NCBI RefSeq assembly: GCF_001730285.1
Contig: NZ_MIJZ01000001.1
Location: 744,001-808,000, forward strand
Direction of reading: 5' to 3'
Origin: Enterococcus ureasiticus
GTDB taxonomy: Bacteria > Bacillota > Bacilli > Lactobacillales > Enterococcaceae
Length of the DNA stretch: 64,000 nt
Both the position numbers and the translations under genes were made by a program. Shown here in pieces: positions 8,965 through 18,739 of the stretch (positions are counted from its first letter, which is position 1; the number at the start of each line of letters is the position of its first letter). Below the pieces are notes generated by a model, which saw nothing but the letters and a program-made list of their open reading frames with translations, searched no databases and was not told where the DNA came from.

Positions 8965-9008
8965 AAAAAGGCCAGACAAAACTAAAATCGTTTTGTCTGG
9001 CCTTTTAC
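8965..9008 (-). terminator. strong hairpin terminator
   Basis: Arms AAAAAGGCCAGACAAAAC and its complement around a short loop, with T-runs on both strands. It closes the small gene at 9051-9236 and separates it from the tail operon, which must therefore have its own promoter in about 8903-8964. Confidence 0.85.
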
Positions 9009-9050
9009 TAATAAATTTGTTTTTTTAACTACGTCATTAAAAGTATACGG

Positions 9051-9236
9051 TTATTTTACAATATCCAAAACCTTTTCATAAGCTTCGATTTTCGCATATA
9101 ACCGTTGGATCTGCAATTCATTTTCAATATAATTGATAGAGTTTCCAAGACTATCTTGACGTTTGTCTTCTAAGCGTTCGACTTCTTTTTTTGCTTCATT
9201 CGCTAATTTATTGATTTTATCAACTTTCTCTGACAT
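9051..9236 (-). CDS. small coiled-coil protein, unknown function
   Basis: 61 residues, highly charged and predicted to be nearly all helix (VDKINKLANEAKKEVERLED, IQRLYAKIEAYEKVLDIV). AGGAGG lies eight bases before the ATG, and a TATAAT box lies at about 9264. It has its own terminator at 8965-9008, so it is a single-gene unit and not part of the tail operon. I do not recognise a family. There is no signal peptide or membrane segment. Confidence 0.65.
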   Translation of the reverse strand: MSEKVDKINKLANEAKKEVERLEDKRQDSLGNSINYIENELQIQRLYAKIEAYEKVLDIVK

Positions 9237-9345
9237 GATGCATTCCTCCTATTATACTTAAGTTTAATTATAGTGTAGGCTCTTTTTTACAAATATACAA
9301 AGAATATGTATGGATTTTCTTTAGGAAGAACAAATTTGTTTACAA

Positions 9346-9385
9346 AAAAGCTTAAAACCTCTATTTAAAAAGGTTTTAAGCTTTT
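9346..9385 (-). terminator. terminator of tRNA-Thr
   Basis: Arms AAAAGCTTAAAACC and its complement with a 12-base loop, followed on the minus strand by a T-run. It lies seven bases after the tRNA 3' end. Confidence 0.8.
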
Positions 9386-9391
9386 ATTTTA

Positions 9392-9464
9392 TGCCAGCTG
9401 TAGGAATCGAACCTACGACCTACGCGTTACGAGTGCGTTGCTCTACCGACTGAGCTAAGCTGGC
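9392..9464 (-). tRNA. tRNA-Thr (anticodon CGU)
   Basis: 73 bases that fold into a full cloverleaf. The acceptor GCCAGCU pairs with AGCUGGC, the T arm is GUAGG-UUCGAUU-CCUAC, the anticodon loop is CUCGUAA with anticodon CGU (plus-strand 9429-9431), and the discriminator base is A. The last anticodon-stem pair (A31/C39) is a mismatch. The CCA end is not encoded. It is single, not part of a tRNA cluster, with its own promoter and terminator. tRNA genes are common phage attachment sites, which may explain the nearby tail genes, but no duplicated 3' end is seen. Confidence 0.95.
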
Positions 9465-9475
9465 AATACATGCAA

Positions 9476-9504
9476 ATTATAGAACTAAACGAATCCTTTG
9501 TAAA
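9476..9504 (-). promoter_or_regulatory. promoter of tRNA-Thr
   Basis: On the minus strand TTTACA (9499-9504), then 17 bases, then TATAAT (9476-9481). This is a near-consensus sigma-A promoter ending about 12 bases before the tRNA. Confidence 0.85.
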
Positions 9505-9562
9505 GCCAAAAATACTGGTTTTTTTTAAATAAAATTAGTTTTCTGAAATTTTCCTTCATATA

Positions 9563-9571
9563 TGGTATAAT
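9563..9571 (+). promoter_or_regulatory. extended -10 promoter of the 78-residue gene
   Basis: TGGTATAAT, an extended -10 element, lies 28 bases before the ATG at 9600. A ribosome site AAGGAAG follows. No clear -35 is present. Confidence 0.65.
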
Positions 9572-9599
9572 AGAAGAAGTTAAGAAAGGAAGTTTTTTA

Positions 9600-9836
9600 A
9601 TGTCTAATTTTGGTAACTTTAATCGTCCTGTTGAGCCTTCTGCTGAAGGAGATTTATTCACTGTTGATACTCAGGTCACTTTCTTGATGCATGGTCAACC
9701 ACAAACTGGAATTATCACGAAACAATTAAATAATTCTGCTGTTGTAGAAATTGATGAAAACTCTGATAACACTGATTTAATGGTTAAAAGTAACGGCGTA
9801 ATCGTCATCAATTACAAAAAACTTAAAAAAGTATAG
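9600..9836 (+). CDS. small DUF2187-like protein
   Basis: 78 residues. The middle (VDTQVTFLMHGQPQTGIITK, then NSAVVEIDENS) resembles DUF2187 small beta-barrel proteins such as B. subtilis YkvS, whose role is unknown. The N-terminal 20 residues are polar and probably disordered. It has its own promoter and terminator and runs opposite to its neighbours. Family assignment is by pattern and is moderate. Confidence 0.65.
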   Translation: MSNFGNFNRPVEPSAEGDLFTVDTQVTFLMHGQPQTGIITKQLNNSAVVEIDENSDNTDLMVKSNGVIVINYKKLKKV

Positions 9837-9841
9837 ATTCT

Positions 9842-9871
9842 TCCATCCATTATTATTGGATGGATTTTTTT
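9842..9871 (+). terminator. terminator after the 78-residue gene
   Basis: CCATCCA, a short loop and TGGATGG, followed by a run of seven T. It starts six bases after the stop codon. Confidence 0.8.
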
Positions 9872-9885
9872 ATTTCATAAAAAAT

Positions 9886-9919
9886 AGTTGATAAAAACAG
9901 CTTCATGTTTTTATCAACT
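9886..9919 (-). terminator. terminator of upp
   Basis: Arms TAGTTGATAAAAAC and its complement with a short loop, then T-rich sequence on the minus strand. It lies ten bases after the upp stop and converges with the preceding terminator. Confidence 0.85.
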
Positions 9920-9928
9920 ATTTAACTA

Positions 9929-10558
9929 TTACTTAGTTCCGAATAAACGGTCACCAGCATCGCCAAGACCTGGAACGATGTAGCCATCTTTATCTAAATA
10001 TTCATCTAACGCTGCAGTATAAATATCGATATCTGGATGTGCTTCTTGTAACGCCTTCACACCTTCTGGCGCTGCAACTAAACAAACAAATTTAATATTG
10101 CTGCCGCCGCGAGCTTTCAATGCATCGATTGCCATAATAGCTGATCCACCGGTAGCAAGCATTGGGTCAACTACGAATAATTGACGTGCATCGATATCTT
10201 CAGGCATTTTAACAAAATATTCAACTGGTTCTAATGTATCATGATCACGGTATAAACCGATATGTCCAACTTTAGCTGCTGGAATCAATTCCAAAATACC
10301 ATCTACCATTCCAATACCTGCACGTAAAATAGGAACGATTGCCACCTTTTTACCAGATAATGTTTTTTGTGTTGTTTCACAGATCGGCGTCTCGATAACA
10401 ACGTCTTCTAAAGGCATATCTCTTGAAACTTCATATGCCATAAGCATTGCAATCTCATTCACGACTTCACGAAAAACCTTTGTTCCACAATCCTTATCTC
10501 TAATGATTGTTAATTTGTGTTGGATCAGTGGATGATCAATAACTTGGAATTTTCCCAT
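9929..10558 (-). CDS. upp: uracil phosphoribosyltransferase
   Basis: Converts uracil and PRPP to UMP in pyrimidine salvage (cytosol). 209 residues from [16 protein letters not shown], the usual family length. The PRPP-binding loop [13 protein letters not shown] and the uracil-binding C-terminus ([14 protein letters not shown]) are intact. The start is set at 10558 because AGGAG is seven bases from that ATG but only one base from the ATG six bases upstream. It follows glyA and is separated from it by a terminator, so it may have its own transcript. Confidence 0.97.
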   Translation of the reverse strand: MGKFQVIDHPLIQHKLTIIRDKDCGTKVFREVVNEIAMLMAYEVSRDMPLEDVVIETPICETTQKTLSGKKVAIVPILRAGIGMVDGILELIPAAKVGHIGLYRDHDTLEPVEYFVKMPEDIDARQLFVVDPMLATGGSAIMAIDALKARGGSNIKFVCLVAAPEGVKALQEAHPDIDIYTAALDEYLDKDGYIVPGLGDAGDRLFGTK

Positions 10559-10604
10559 GCTCATTCTCCTTCAATAATTTATTCCTTCCTATTGTAAAAC
10601 AAAA

Positions 10605-10632
10605 TCGAGCGATTGACTAGTCAATCACTCGA
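10605..10632 (-). terminator. terminator of glyA
   Basis: A stem of about 13 pairs with one mismatch (TCGAGCGATTGAC and TCAATCACTCGA arms) followed on the minus strand by a T-rich stretch. It lies six bases after the glyA stop. Confidence 0.7.
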
Positions 10633-10637
10633 AACTT

Positions 10638-11876
10638 TTACTTATAAAGTGGATATTTTTTTGTAAGTTCACTAACAGAAGCACGAACCTCGGAAAGAGT
10701 CGCTTCATTTTCGTGGTCTTTTAAGACTTTGACGATTAATTTTGCTACTTCTACACAATCATCTTCTAAAAATCCTCTAGTGGTGATTGCAGGTGTACCA
10801 ATGCGAATACCACTTGTTTTAAATGGACTAAGCTGTTCAAACGGAATTGAATTCTTGTTAGCCGTGATATTCACGTTATCTAAGATTGCTTCTGCTTCTT
10901 TTCCGTTTAACCCAAAGCCACTAACATCGATCAACAACAAATGATTATCTGTCGATCCACTGACTAAACGAGCTTCTGGTGTTTGATTAAACACTTTCGT
11001 CATCGCTTTAGCATTTTCGATAACTTGTTCGCTATATTCTTTAAAGCTAATGTCTAATGCTTCTTTAAAGGCAACTGCTTTACCCGCAATCACATGTTCT
11101 AATGGTCCGCCCTGAATACCAGGGAAAATATTGCTATTGATTTTTTTTGCTAAGTCTTCATCATTGGTTAAAATAAGTCCGCCGCGTGGACCACGTAATG
11201 TCTTGTGTGTTGTTGACGTTGTAATATCCGCATATGGTACTGGATTGGGATGTAAACCAGCTGCTACGAGACCAGCAATGTGCGCCATATCTACCATTAA
11301 TTTCGCGCCGACTTCATCTGCGATTTCACGGAATTTTTCAAAATCGATTGTACGAGAATACGCACTGGCACCTGCTACGATCAATTTTGGTTGATGTTCG
11401 CGTGCTAAAATACGCACAACATTATAGTCGATTACTTCTGTTGTTGGATCAACACCGTAACTTACAAAATTATAGGTTTTACCACTAAAATTCACTGGTG
11501 ATCCATGAGTTAAATGTCCTCCCGCAGACAAATCCATCCCTAAAACAGTGTCTCCTGGTTCAATCAATGAAAGGTAAGCTGCTGTATTTGCTTGTGAGCC
11601 TGAATGTGGCTGAACATTCGCAAATTTTGCTCCAAATAATTCTTTGGCACGATCAATTGCTAAATCCTCAACAATATCGATAAACTCGCAACCGCCGTAA
11701 TAGCGTTTACCAGGATATCCTTCTGCATACTTATTTGTAAGAATACTTCCTTGTGCAGCCATCACACCTTTAGAAACAACGTTCTCTGATGCAATCAACT
11801 CCAAGTTATTTTCTTGACGGTCATTCTCTTTTGCAATTGCATCCCATAAATCAGGATCAAATGTTTTATAATCCAT
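10638..11876 (-). CDS. glyA: serine hydroxymethyltransferase
   Basis: Interconverts serine and glycine using tetrahydrofolate and PLP, and supplies one-carbon units. 412 residues from [14 protein letters not shown]. That start has GGAGG eight bases upstream; the longer reading from 11951 would overlap the Sua5 gene and has no ribosome site. The PLP lysine is K225 in [15 protein letters not shown]. Other conserved parts ([41 protein letters not shown]) are intact. It ends the prfA-prmC-sua5-glyA block. Confidence 0.97.
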   Translation of the reverse strand: MDYKTFDPDLWDAIAKENDRQENNLELIASENVVSKGVMAAQGSILTNKYAEGYPGKRYYGGCEFIDIVEDLAIDRAKELFGAKFANVQPHSGSQANTAAYLSLIEPGDTVLGMDLSAGGHLTHGSPVNFSGKTYNFVSYGVDPTTEVIDYNVVRILAREHQPKLIVAGASAYSRTIDFEKFREIADEVGAKLMVDMAHIAGLVAAGLHPNPVPYADITTSTTHKTLRGPRGGLILTNDEDLAKKINSNIFPGIQGGPLEHVIAGKAVAFKEALDISFKEYSEQVIENAKAMTKVFNQTPEARLVSGSTDNHLLLIDVSGFGLNGKEAEAILDNVNITANKNSIPFEQLSPFKTSGIRIGTPAITTRGFLEDDCVEVAKLIVKVLKDHENEATLSEVRASVSELTKKYPLYK

Positions 11877-11931
11877 TAAACAAGCCTCCATTTCATTTGT
11901 TTGTACCGATTGTATCATACTTAAATGCTCT

Positions 11932-12969
11932 CTACTCAAAAATCGAATCAATTTTCAAAATTTTTTGATTCGCTGCTTTTTTCAACCGATTCATGTAAGC
12001 GATACCTAAATCAGATTCTGGGAAAGCTTGCGCAAAAATCACGTCAATATTTTGTTCATCTAAATTTCTAAGGCCTGCAAATAACAACTTCGTTCCTTGT
12101 TCAACTGAACGTTCACCAAACGAAAAAACTGCCTCTACTTCATTAGAAAATATTTTGGTAACTTGATTGTCCGCAAACAAACCGATCCGTTGATTTTTAT
12201 TTTTAGCCCATTCAATCGCTTTTCTAAATACCTGCTGATCCCCCTCTATGATCCAAACAGGGACATCTGGAGAATAATGCTTATACTTCATTCCAGGAGC
12301 TTTAGGAGCTTCTGATTCGCTGATTAAATGCTGATCAACTTGTACCTTGCCGACAACTTGTTCCAAACGTTCTTGTGTAACAGCACCTGGTCTTAAAATA
12401 ACCGGGATTCCATTTGCCGCGGTTAAATCTAAGACCGTAGATTCTACACCGATTTGAGTTGGACCATCATCTAAAATACCAGCGATTTTCCCATGAAGAT
12501 CATGGTATACATGTTTTGCTGTCGTTGGACTAGGTTTTCCAGAAGTATTGGCGCTAGGACCTACTAAAGGCAGTTTAGCTGTTTTGATCAACTCTAGCGT
12601 TTTTTCATTCTTAGGCATCCGGAAAGCGACAGTTTTCAAACCGCCAGTCACAGTGGTAGAAAAGGCATCTGCTCTTACATTAAAAATCAACGTTAAAGGA
12701 CCAGGCCAAAAGGCATCTACTAACTTTTTAGTCTGTTCAGGAATGTCAGTCACATAGTTTTTGACCATCTCAAAATCACTTACGTGAACGATCAACGGAT
12801 TATCGCTAGGACGTCCTTTAACTGCATAAACTTGCTTTACCGCACGCGCATCCAATGCATTTGCGCCAAGACCGTAAACTGTTTCAGTTGGAAAAGCAAT
12901 CAGTTCTCCCTTTCGGATCAGCTCAGCCGCTTGGTCGATTTCATCCGTCGTAAATTGTTTTGTCTCCAA
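11932..12969 (-). CDS. L-threonylcarbamoyladenylate synthase (Sua5/YwlC)
   Basis: Makes threonylcarbamoyl-AMP for the t6A37 modification of ANN-reading tRNAs. 345 residues: an N-terminal YrdC domain ([10 protein letters not shown] at about 27-36, [13 protein letters not shown]) and a C-terminal Sua5 domain from about residue 220 ([19 protein letters not shown]). The start is TTG, with GGAGGG nine bases upstream. It begins four bases after the prmC stop, so the two are probably coupled. A two-domain Sua5 is usual for Firmicutes. Confidence 0.95.
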   Translation of the reverse strand: METKQFTTDEIDQAAELIRKGELIAFPTETVYGLGANALDARAVKQVYAVKGRPSDNPLIVHVSDFEMVKNYVTDIPEQTKKLVDAFWPGPLTLIFNVRADAFSTTVTGGLKTVAFRMPKNEKTLELIKTAKLPLVGPSANTSGKPSPTTAKHVYHDLHGKIAGILDDGPTQIGVESTVLDLTAANGIPVILRPGAVTQERLEQVVGKVQVDQHLISESEAPKAPGMKYKHYSPDVPVWIIEGDQQVFRKAIEWAKNKNQRIGLFADNQVTKIFSNEVEAVFSFGERSVEQGTKLLFAGLRNLDEQNIDVIFAQAFPESDLGIAYMNRLKKAANQKILKIDSIFE

Positions 12970-12973
12970 TTTT

Positions 12974-13825
12974 TTATCCCTCCTCTATTTTAGAAGAAAT
13001 AATCACCATTCGATCATTTCCCGATAAGTCTTGGGCAACTTTTACTTGTTTTTGCGGAAATGTTTGCTGGAAAAGTTGTTTGACCGTTTCACCTTGCTGA
13101 AAACCGATTTCTAAATAAATTTTCCCATCTGGATTCAGCAATTTTTTTGCTTCTTCAGCCAATCGTTGATAAATCGCTAAGCCATCATTTTCTGCAAATA
13201 ATGCCGTTTTTGGCTCAAAGGTTCGCACACTTTCATCCATCAAGTCCCATTCTTTATTACTGATATAAGGAGGATTGGAAATCAAGATATCGATTTTCTG
13301 CTCTTTCATTGGCTTAAGAGCATCGCCATGGCTAAAGCAAACCTCTGCCTTTAATTGTTCTGCATTTTTCTTAGCAACTTGTAATGCTTCTTCAGAAATA
13401 TCGATTGCTGTTACTTGCCAGTTTGGTCGATCTAATTTTAGACTAATCGCAATTGCACCTGTTCCAGTCCCTACATCAACAACTGTCATCTGCTTATTTG
13501 GATTTTCTTTTAAGCAGCGGTCTACGAGTTCTTCAGTCTCAGGTCTAGGAATCAATGTGTGTTCATTGACCATAAAACGATGACCATAAAAATCGCTATT
13601 TCCTAATAAATACTGAGGTGGATAATTTTGAATAAGTTTTTCTAAATCTTCATTGATCTGTTGCTCATCTTCTGATGTTATTTCTTCTTTCAGATGAAGC
13701 AGCCAATCCGTTTTGCTCCAGCCTTTTCTTTCTAGGAAAACAAAGAGAATACTATGCCCTTCTTTTCCTTGTTTTTCTAAAAAAGAAGAAGCCCGTTCAA
13801 GGACTTCAAAATAACGGTTACCCAT
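12974..13825 (-). CDS. prmC: peptide chain release factor N5-glutamine methyltransferase
   Basis: Methylates the GGQ glutamine of release factors using S-adenosylmethionine. 283 residues: an N-terminal helical domain, IPRPETEE at 92-99, the SAM loop [13 protein letters not shown] at 117-129, and the catalytic NPPY at 184-187. The ATG lies inside the last codons of prfA (eight-base overlap), so enzyme and substrate are translationally coupled. Confidence 0.97.
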   Translation of the reverse strand: MGNRYFEVLERASSFLEKQGKEGHSILFVFLERKGWSKTDWLLHLKEEITSEDEQQINEDLEKLIQNYPPQYLLGNSDFYGHRFMVNEHTLIPRPETEELVDRCLKENPNKQMTVVDVGTGTGAIAISLKLDRPNWQVTAIDISEEALQVAKKNAEQLKAEVCFSHGDALKPMKEQKIDILISNPPYISNKEWDLMDESVRTFEPKTALFAENDGLAIYQRLAEEAKKLLNPDGKIYLEIGFQQGETVKQLFQQTFPQKQVKVAQDLSGNDRMVIISSKIEEG

Positions 13826-14891
13826 TTTGCATCTCTTCTAATTTTGATGTTTGATCGTACAAGACTAATGCATCGACGATTTCATCTAATTTTCCAGCTA
13901 AAATTTGATCTAGCTTTTGAATGGTTAAACCAATACGGTGATCGGTCACACGATTTTGTGGGAAGTTATAAGTACGGATTCGTTCAGAACGATCCCCTGT
14001 CCCAACAGCTGATTTACGGGTTGCATCATATTCACTTTGCGCTTCTTGCTGCATTTGATCATAGACTCTTGCCCGTAAAATCTTCATCGCTTTTTCACGG
14101 TTTTTGATTTGCGAACGTTCATCTTGCATGGCAACCGCAATCCCAGTTGGAATATGCGTCAAACGAACAGCTGAAGCCGTTTTATTGACGTGCTGCCCAC
14201 CAGCGCCACTAGCATGGTAAATATCTGTACGAATATCTTTATCTGCAAGGTCTAATTCTACTTCTTCTGCTTCTGGTAAAACCACAACAGTTGCTGTTGA
14301 TGTATGGATCCGTCCTTGAGATTCGGTTGAAGGAACGCGTTGAACACGGTGCGCACCGCTCTCATATTTTAGTTTAGAGAAGACATTATCCCCTGAAATC
14401 ATCATGATTACTTCTTTGTAGCCACCGATCCCAGTAATGCTTGCTTCCATCACCTCTGTTTTCCAGCCTTGAGATTCCGCATATTTTTGATACATGCCGA
14501 ATAGATCACCTGCAAATAAAGCTGCTTCATCTCCACCTGCTGCACCGCGGATTTCCATAATGATATTCTTATCGTCATTTGGATCTGTCGGTAATAGTAA
14601 AATTTTGATTCGTTCTTCAAGTACTTCTTTTTCTTTTTTTAATTCTGAAAGTTCTTCTTTAGCCATTTCAGCCATTTCGGCATCTAATTTTTCGCCTAGT
14701 AGTTCTTCGGTATCACTGATCCCTTCGACTACTTGTTTATAGCGACGATAAACGTCTACTGTTTCACGCGTGTTCGCTTCTTCTTTAGATAATTGCATAA
14801 AGCGTTTCGTATCACTGATGACAGCTGGGTCACTTAATAATTCTCCCAACTCTTCATAGCGATCTTCGATTGATTGTAACTGATCGTACAT
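13818..14891 (-). CDS. prfA: peptide chain release factor 1
   Basis: Recognises UAA and UAG and triggers peptide release. 357 residues. The stop-codon reading tripeptide is PST at 187-189 (family form PxT), and the catalytic GGQ is at 231-233 in [15 protein letters not shown]. The block prfA-prmC-sua5-glyA is common to Firmicutes. Length and motifs are normal. Confidence 0.98.
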   Translation of the reverse strand: MYDQLQSIEDRYEELGELLSDPAVISDTKRFMQLSKEEANTRETVDVYRRYKQVVEGISDTEELLGEKLDAEMAEMAKEELSELKKEKEVLEERIKILLLPTDPNDDKNIIMEIRGAAGGDEAALFAGDLFGMYQKYAESQGWKTEVMEASITGIGGYKEVIMMISGDNVFSKLKYESGAHRVQRVPSTESQGRIHTSTATVVVLPEAEEVELDLADKDIRTDIYHASGAGGQHVNKTASAVRLTHIPTGIAVAMQDERSQIKNREKAMKILRARVYDQMQQEAQSEYDATRKSAVGTGDRSERIRTYNFPQNRVTDHRIGLTIQKLDQILAGKLDEIVDALVLYDQTSKLEEMQNG

Positions 14892-14947
14892 AGTTAGTTG
14901 CTCCTCTTTTTATTTAATAGTATCGTTTATTTTCACTTTTTACTGAG

Positions 14948-15541
14948 CTAATTATTTTTCACCTGTTCACCATCGATTGGTGGATGGAAATAGTGATTAC
15001 GGCATACAGGATAATAGGCTTCATTACCGCCAATTTGAACTTGTGTTCCTTCATACACTGGCTGACCATCGATATAATGGAGGTTCATCGTCGCTTTTTT
15101 GTGACAGAACCAGCAGATCGTTTTAAGTTCTTCTAGTTTATCTGCATATAGCATCAAGTATTTTGATCCTTCAAATAGTTCATTGCGGAAATCGTTCTTC
15201 AAACCGAATGCCATAACTGGAATATTTAATTCATCTACGACACGGGCAAATTCGATTACGTGTTGTTTTCCTAAAAATTGGGATTCGTCTACCAAGATAC
15301 AATAAGGCTTATAATCAAGCTTTTGGATCAAATCATAGACATTGGTTTCCTTAAAAATTGGGATCGCTTCTCTTCTAAGGCCGATACGGCTTGAAACGAC
15401 ACCAACACCATCTCTAGTATCAAGTCCGCTTGTCATAATAACAACAGGTTTGTCTTGTTCTTCATAATTGTGCGCTACTTTTAATATTTCAATTGTTTTA
15501 CCACTGTTCATTGCGCCATATTTAAAAAATAATTGTGCCAT
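14948..15541 (-). CDS. tdk: thymidine kinase (type II)
   Basis: Phosphorylates thymidine with ATP in DNA precursor salvage. 197 residues with the P-loop GAMNSGKT (9-16), the DESQF Walker B region with D85 and E86, and a zinc site from C143, C146, C180 and H183. It stands just upstream of prfA on the same strand and may start the transcript. Immediately downstream in the other direction lies the toxin-like module, so tdk marks the edge of the conserved block. Confidence 0.97.
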   Translation of the reverse strand: MAQLFFKYGAMNSGKTIEILKVAHNYEEQDKPVVIMTSGLDTRDGVGVVSSRIGLRREAIPIFKETNVYDLIQKLDYKPYCILVDESQFLGKQHVIEFARVVDELNIPVMAFGLKNDFRNELFEGSKYLMLYADKLEELKTICWFCHKKATMNLHYIDGQPVYEGTQVQIGGNEAYYPVCRNHYFHPPIDGEQVKNN

Positions 15542-15750
15542 TCGTCCGTCGTCACCTCTCGTTTAGTTCCTCTCGTATTTTACTATAAAACAGAAGTTTT
15601 TTACAGTGGTAAATTTAATGCTTATGTATTCAGGATTCTTTCTTACAGTAAAATGTCCATACCTACAGTCATACTTGCTTTTTTCTGAATAAGGATAGAA
15701 GTTTTGTAGTAGCCAATTCAGGTCTTTAATACCATCAATTTAGAAGTTAC

Positions 15751-15788
15751 AAAAAAATGATGAACCTATAGACGTTCATCATTTTCCA
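15751..15788 (-). terminator. terminator overlapping the end of the lipase module
   Basis: Arms AAAATGATGAAC and GTTCATCATTTT with an eight-base loop, followed by seven T on the minus strand. The 5' arm includes the TGA stop of the last module gene. The remaining 15542-15750 holds no gene and nothing that I recognise beyond the tdk ribosome site region. Confidence 0.85.
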
Positions 15789-16063
15789 TCTTCTGTAATA
15801 GTTGTTAGTTTTTTTGACGTATTCTCAAACGTTGTTTTAGCTTTTGTTACCCATGCCCCTTTTGCAGAGGATTGAAAGTTTGAAATATAGTTTGCACTGC
15901 TACTTTTTAATCGTTCTACTCGAGCTTGTCCCATGATTTTAACTAGTTGCTTTTTCGTTTCTGCCGTTTGAACGCAAGGTGGAGCAACCATTCCACGTAT
16001 CAGAGCTTTTTCCAGCTCTTTTCTCAATCTCTTTAACTCCAGTTTCATTTTTTCACTACTCAT
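15779..16063 (-). CDS. small helical protein of the lipase module (possible Tla/Lap-type partner)
   Basis: 94 residues, basic and helical, with Trp at about 71 (AKGAWVTKAKTTFENTSKKL). It has no signal peptide. Its ATG overlaps the previous stop by eight bases. Small helical proteins beside type VII (WXG100/LXG) effectors pair with the toxin's helical domain and guide it to the secretion machine. Position and size suggest such a role. I do not see a clean WXG motif at mid-chain, so the assignment is by context. Confidence 0.5.
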   Translation of the reverse strand: MSSEKMKLELKRLRKELEKALIRGMVAPPCVQTAETKKQLVKIMGQARVERLKSSSANYISNFQSSAKGAWVTKAKTTFENTSKKLTTITEDGK

Positions 16064-16427
16064 TTTCTTTTTTTCTCTCCTTCTCTTTTAAAAGAGTAAG
16101 TTCATCTTCCATTAAACGGGTTTGTTTCTTATAATGAATCGTATTTTCTTCTTGTTTATTTTCTAATTCTTTCATTGTTTGATTAACAACCCTATCCCCA
16201 TCATCTTTACATTGTTCTAATAAATGATAGACTCTGCTCATATTTATTGGTTCACTATATTCGGCTTGCTGATAATGATATCGATAATTTTCTGAAAGAT
16301 TTTCTAACTCACGAGCAAATTTTTGTTTTTCATAGAATGCTTCTTCTAACTCTTCTTCAATCTTTCTTTGGTTCTTTTCATAGTTGGATTCTAAATCTGC
16401 TAATTTATTTAAATATGTTCTCTCCAT
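16056..16427 (-). CDS. DUF3958-like coiled-coil protein of the lipase module
   Basis: 123 residues, almost wholly coiled coil, acidic in the first half (NYEKNQRKIEEELEEAFYEK). The pattern of two long helices broken near YSEPINMSR resembles DUF3958 proteins found beside LXG and TslA-type toxins. The start ATG is ten bases after AGGGGG, which lies within the last codons of the lipase gene. It has no signal peptide. I infer a targeting or chaperone partner of the lipase's C-terminal helical domain. Confidence 0.55.
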   Translation of the reverse strand: MERTYLNKLADLESNYEKNQRKIEEELEEAFYEKQKFARELENLSENYRYHYQQAEYSEPINMSRVYHLLEQCKDDGDRVVNQTMKELENKQEENTIHYKKQTRLMEDELTLLKEKERKKENE

Positions 16428-16433
16428 GAGAGT

Positions 16434-17687
16434 TTATCCCCCTATTTGTCTAGATAACTCTTGGTCTGTTTCTACTTGTTTGTTTATTGACGATTGGATT
16501 TGCTCAATTAATTCATGATATTCTTGTTGTATCGAAGATAATTCTGATATTTTTTGTTCATATTCTTCTTTTGGTTCTATTCGAACAATTGGCTCTGTTG
16601 CTCCACCAGCATTTAAAGAATCCACTACTTCTCCTTGATGTAATGTAGAGCCTATGGAATCAGCCGTTTTTACTGTGTTTGTCCATAACTTATCGGAATC
16701 TTTCTTTGCTTCACGATACATTTTTTTAATATCATCTATTTCTATTTGAAGAGTTTTACTCATTCCTTGTGTTAAAATCAAGGCTTCAGACGCATCTAAA
16801 TAAATTTCTTCTGAAGCAGATAATCCTCCTCCGCTTTTTAAAAGCTTTGCTCGCAACACATCTAATGCTTTTAATTTACTCCGAGTATTTGTTTGAACTT
16901 TTTGTTGAGCCACATAAATTTTATTTAAATCTGGAGTATATTGACGAATAAAATCCTGTTCTTCCTTTGTTAAAAACCCAGTAATATCATGCTCTTTGCC
17001 ATTTTTTATGATAATAATTTTCCCTGGATAGATACTTCCAGGAACTCCACCCGCAGCTTTATTTAACGGGTCATTTTCAGATACAAAATAAATGATATTT
17101 CCGCTATATCGTCCAAATAAATCAGATAATTCTTGTTGATTCGATTTCTTTAGATTTCCTAATAAATTCATTAGTGGAGCTGAATTATAAAGTATAATAT
17201 TGGGGATATTGTGTACCATGCCCATAATAGTTCCATTTCTTCCACCTAAAGAGTGCCCCGTAACTGTATCAATGTCATAGCCATTTGCTTTTAAATCGTT
17301 CATAAACTTGTTACTAGCATCAAAATATGCCGAGGAAGGACCATCCCCTTTAAAGGCTATATTGCCCCATTGGCCTATGTCTTTTGCGCTTTCTAATATA
17401 CCATTGTCAAGGTTAGTACCAGTGAAGCCAACTACAACTTTTCCTGTGTTGTTATCCAAAAATGCTACACCGCTTGAACTTGTTTTAGGGTCGTAGAATG
17501 CATCAACTAATTGAAGGTTAGAAGGGAATTTCCCCTTCTCTTGTAGTGTATCAATTTGCCCTTGAACCTCTTTTAAAGGTACATTATTGACTAATGCATT
17601 TTCTACTTCGTAAGAAATTGTTGATACCGCACTGGTTACTTCACTATCTTTTTTTATACCTTTATCTTTAACTTCATATTTACTCAC
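16434..17687 (-). CDS. lipase-domain toxin with C-terminal helical (LXG-like) domain, TslA-like
   Basis: 417 residues. The N-terminal 1-250 is an alpha/beta hydrolase of lipase class-3 type. The nucleophile elbow is GHSLGG with S146, and likely partners are D206 (SENDPL) and H233 (KEHDI). GFTGTN at 87-92 would form the oxyanion region. Residues about 255-417 are helical and coiled coil and lack a signal peptide. A lipase first and a helical secretion domain last is the 'reversed' order described for the S. aureus type VII lipase TslA. The start is GTG, overlapping the lipoprotein gene by eight bases, with GAGGAGG upstream. It could instead be an intracellular lipase, but the neighbours argue for a secreted antibacterial enzyme. 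Confidence 0.75.
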   Translation of the reverse strand: MSKYEVKDKGIKKDSEVTSAVSTISYEVENALVNNVPLKEVQGQIDTLQEKGKFPSNLQLVDAFYDPKTSSSGVAFLDNNTGKVVVGFTGTNLDNGILESAKDIGQWGNIAFKGDGPSSAYFDASNKFMNDLKANGYDIDTVTGHSLGGRNGTIMGMVHNIPNIILYNSAPLMNLLGNLKKSNQQELSDLFGRYSGNIIYFVSENDPLNKAAGGVPGSIYPGKIIIIKNGKEHDITGFLTKEEQDFIRQYTPDLNKIYVAQQKVQTNTRSKLKALDVLRAKLLKSGGGLSASEEIYLDASEALILTQGMSKTLQIEIDDIKKMYREAKKDSDKLWTNTVKTADSIGSTLHQGEVVDSLNAGGATEPIVRIEPKEEYEQKISELSSIQQEYHELIEQIQSSINKQVETDQELSRQIGG

Positions 17688-18441
17688 TTACTAAATCCTC
17701 CTCAGAAAGAGGTTGAAAATCAATAGAATCTGTGAAAAATATGCTTAATTTTTTATCAAATCTAAATTCTAACTGTTTATAACCTATCGAGTTACCTTTT
17801 AAGTCCCCTGTCCCTTTCAGCAATAAAGTAGGTGATCTATCTGTAACAATATCATACTTGCTTCTCAATTCTTGAACATTGAAATTTTCATTTGTTAATT
17901 GATATTCTAATTCATACATTGGAACTTCTGGATTATACATTTTTTTTGTATTTTTATATTTATCTAATTTATCAAAGTTTCCATACTGAACAAAGAACTT
18001 GAATTTTTCAACCTTCTTTTTAATTTCTTCCCTTTGTACATCTCCTAATAAATGAAAACCATTCTCATTATATATAACTGGGTACTTTTCTTTCTCAATA
18101 GGCTTACTTAAATCATTAGAAGTTTTTCTAATATAATAAAATCCTTTTGCTTTTCTTGTATTTCTATTGATTCTTAGTAACATACCTTCTGTAAATAAAT
18201 CTCCTTCTTCAGTTTTACTCATTGAAAAATCAGAATTTAACACCCAAACCCCTTTATCATCTTTATCAAATTCATCATCTTTATAGCCTTCCATATCGTA
18301 GAAACTCTCCAGATTTGGCGTTGGATACAAAGCTAATACTTTATCAAAACTTTGTTCAATTTCTGCTTTATTTTTTGTTTCACATCCAGTTAGTCCACTC
18401 ATTAGAATTAGCCCTCCTATAAATAAATATAATTTTTTCAA
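17680..18441 (-). CDS. lipoprotein, probable immunity protein (TilA / tandem-lipoprotein type)
   Basis: 253 residues. A short signal peptide with lipobox LTGC (C20) predicts a membrane-anchored protein on the outer face. The mature part (NLESFYDMEGYKDDEFDKDD, NRNTRKAKGFYYI, KEKYPVIYNENGFHL) follows the pattern of staphylococcal tandem lipoproteins (Csa1/DUF576 family). In S. aureus a protein of this family (TilA) neutralises the lipase TslA. It is the first gene of the operon, so immunity is made before the toxin. Direct protection is inferred. Confidence 0.7.
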   Translation of the reverse strand: MKKLYLFIGGLILMSGLTGCETKNKAEIEQSFDKVLALYPTPNLESFYDMEGYKDDEFDKDDKGVWVLNSDFSMSKTEEGDLFTEGMLLRINRNTRKAKGFYYIRKTSNDLSKPIEKEKYPVIYNENGFHLLGDVQREEIKKKVEKFKFFVQYGNFDKLDKYKNTKKMYNPEVPMYELEYQLTNENFNVQELRSKYDIVTDRSPTLLLKGTGDLKGNSIGYKQLEFRFDKKLSIFFTDSIDFQPLSEEDLVSE

Positions 18442-18681
18442 AATATTTTCTCCTCCTAAACAGGATGAAATTTATTTACACCTTAATCAATATTTATTTT
18501 ACCAAAAGTCGACTGTATTAGATAGTTATATATTACATTTCCGTTATTTAATTTAAAATAATGCTACTGATTTATGATAAAAAAGAGATAGTCTATTTTT
18601 TAACTTACTATATTTTCGACTAAAAGCAGTATTTTTGAAAAATTGCTTTCTTAGTTTTTGATCATAGGTTCATTTAGACTA

Positions 18682-18731
18682 CAAAAAGAAACCAATAGAC
18701 AAACGCGGACGTTCAATCTATTGGTTTTCTT
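18682..18731 (-). terminator. terminator of the flavoprotein gene
   Basis: Arms AAGAAACCAATAGA and TCTATTGGTTTTCTT with a loop of about 17 bases. It lies after the stop at 18740. The gap 18442-18681 should hold the promoter of the lipase module; I see only AT-rich sequence there and no clear -35/-10 pair. Confidence 0.7.
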
Positions 18732-18739
18732 AAACTTAC

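Noticed and set aside
9392-9464. Phage attachment site at the tRNA-Thr 3' end
   Set aside because: No second copy of the tRNA 3' sequence is found in the window, and no integrase gene is present.
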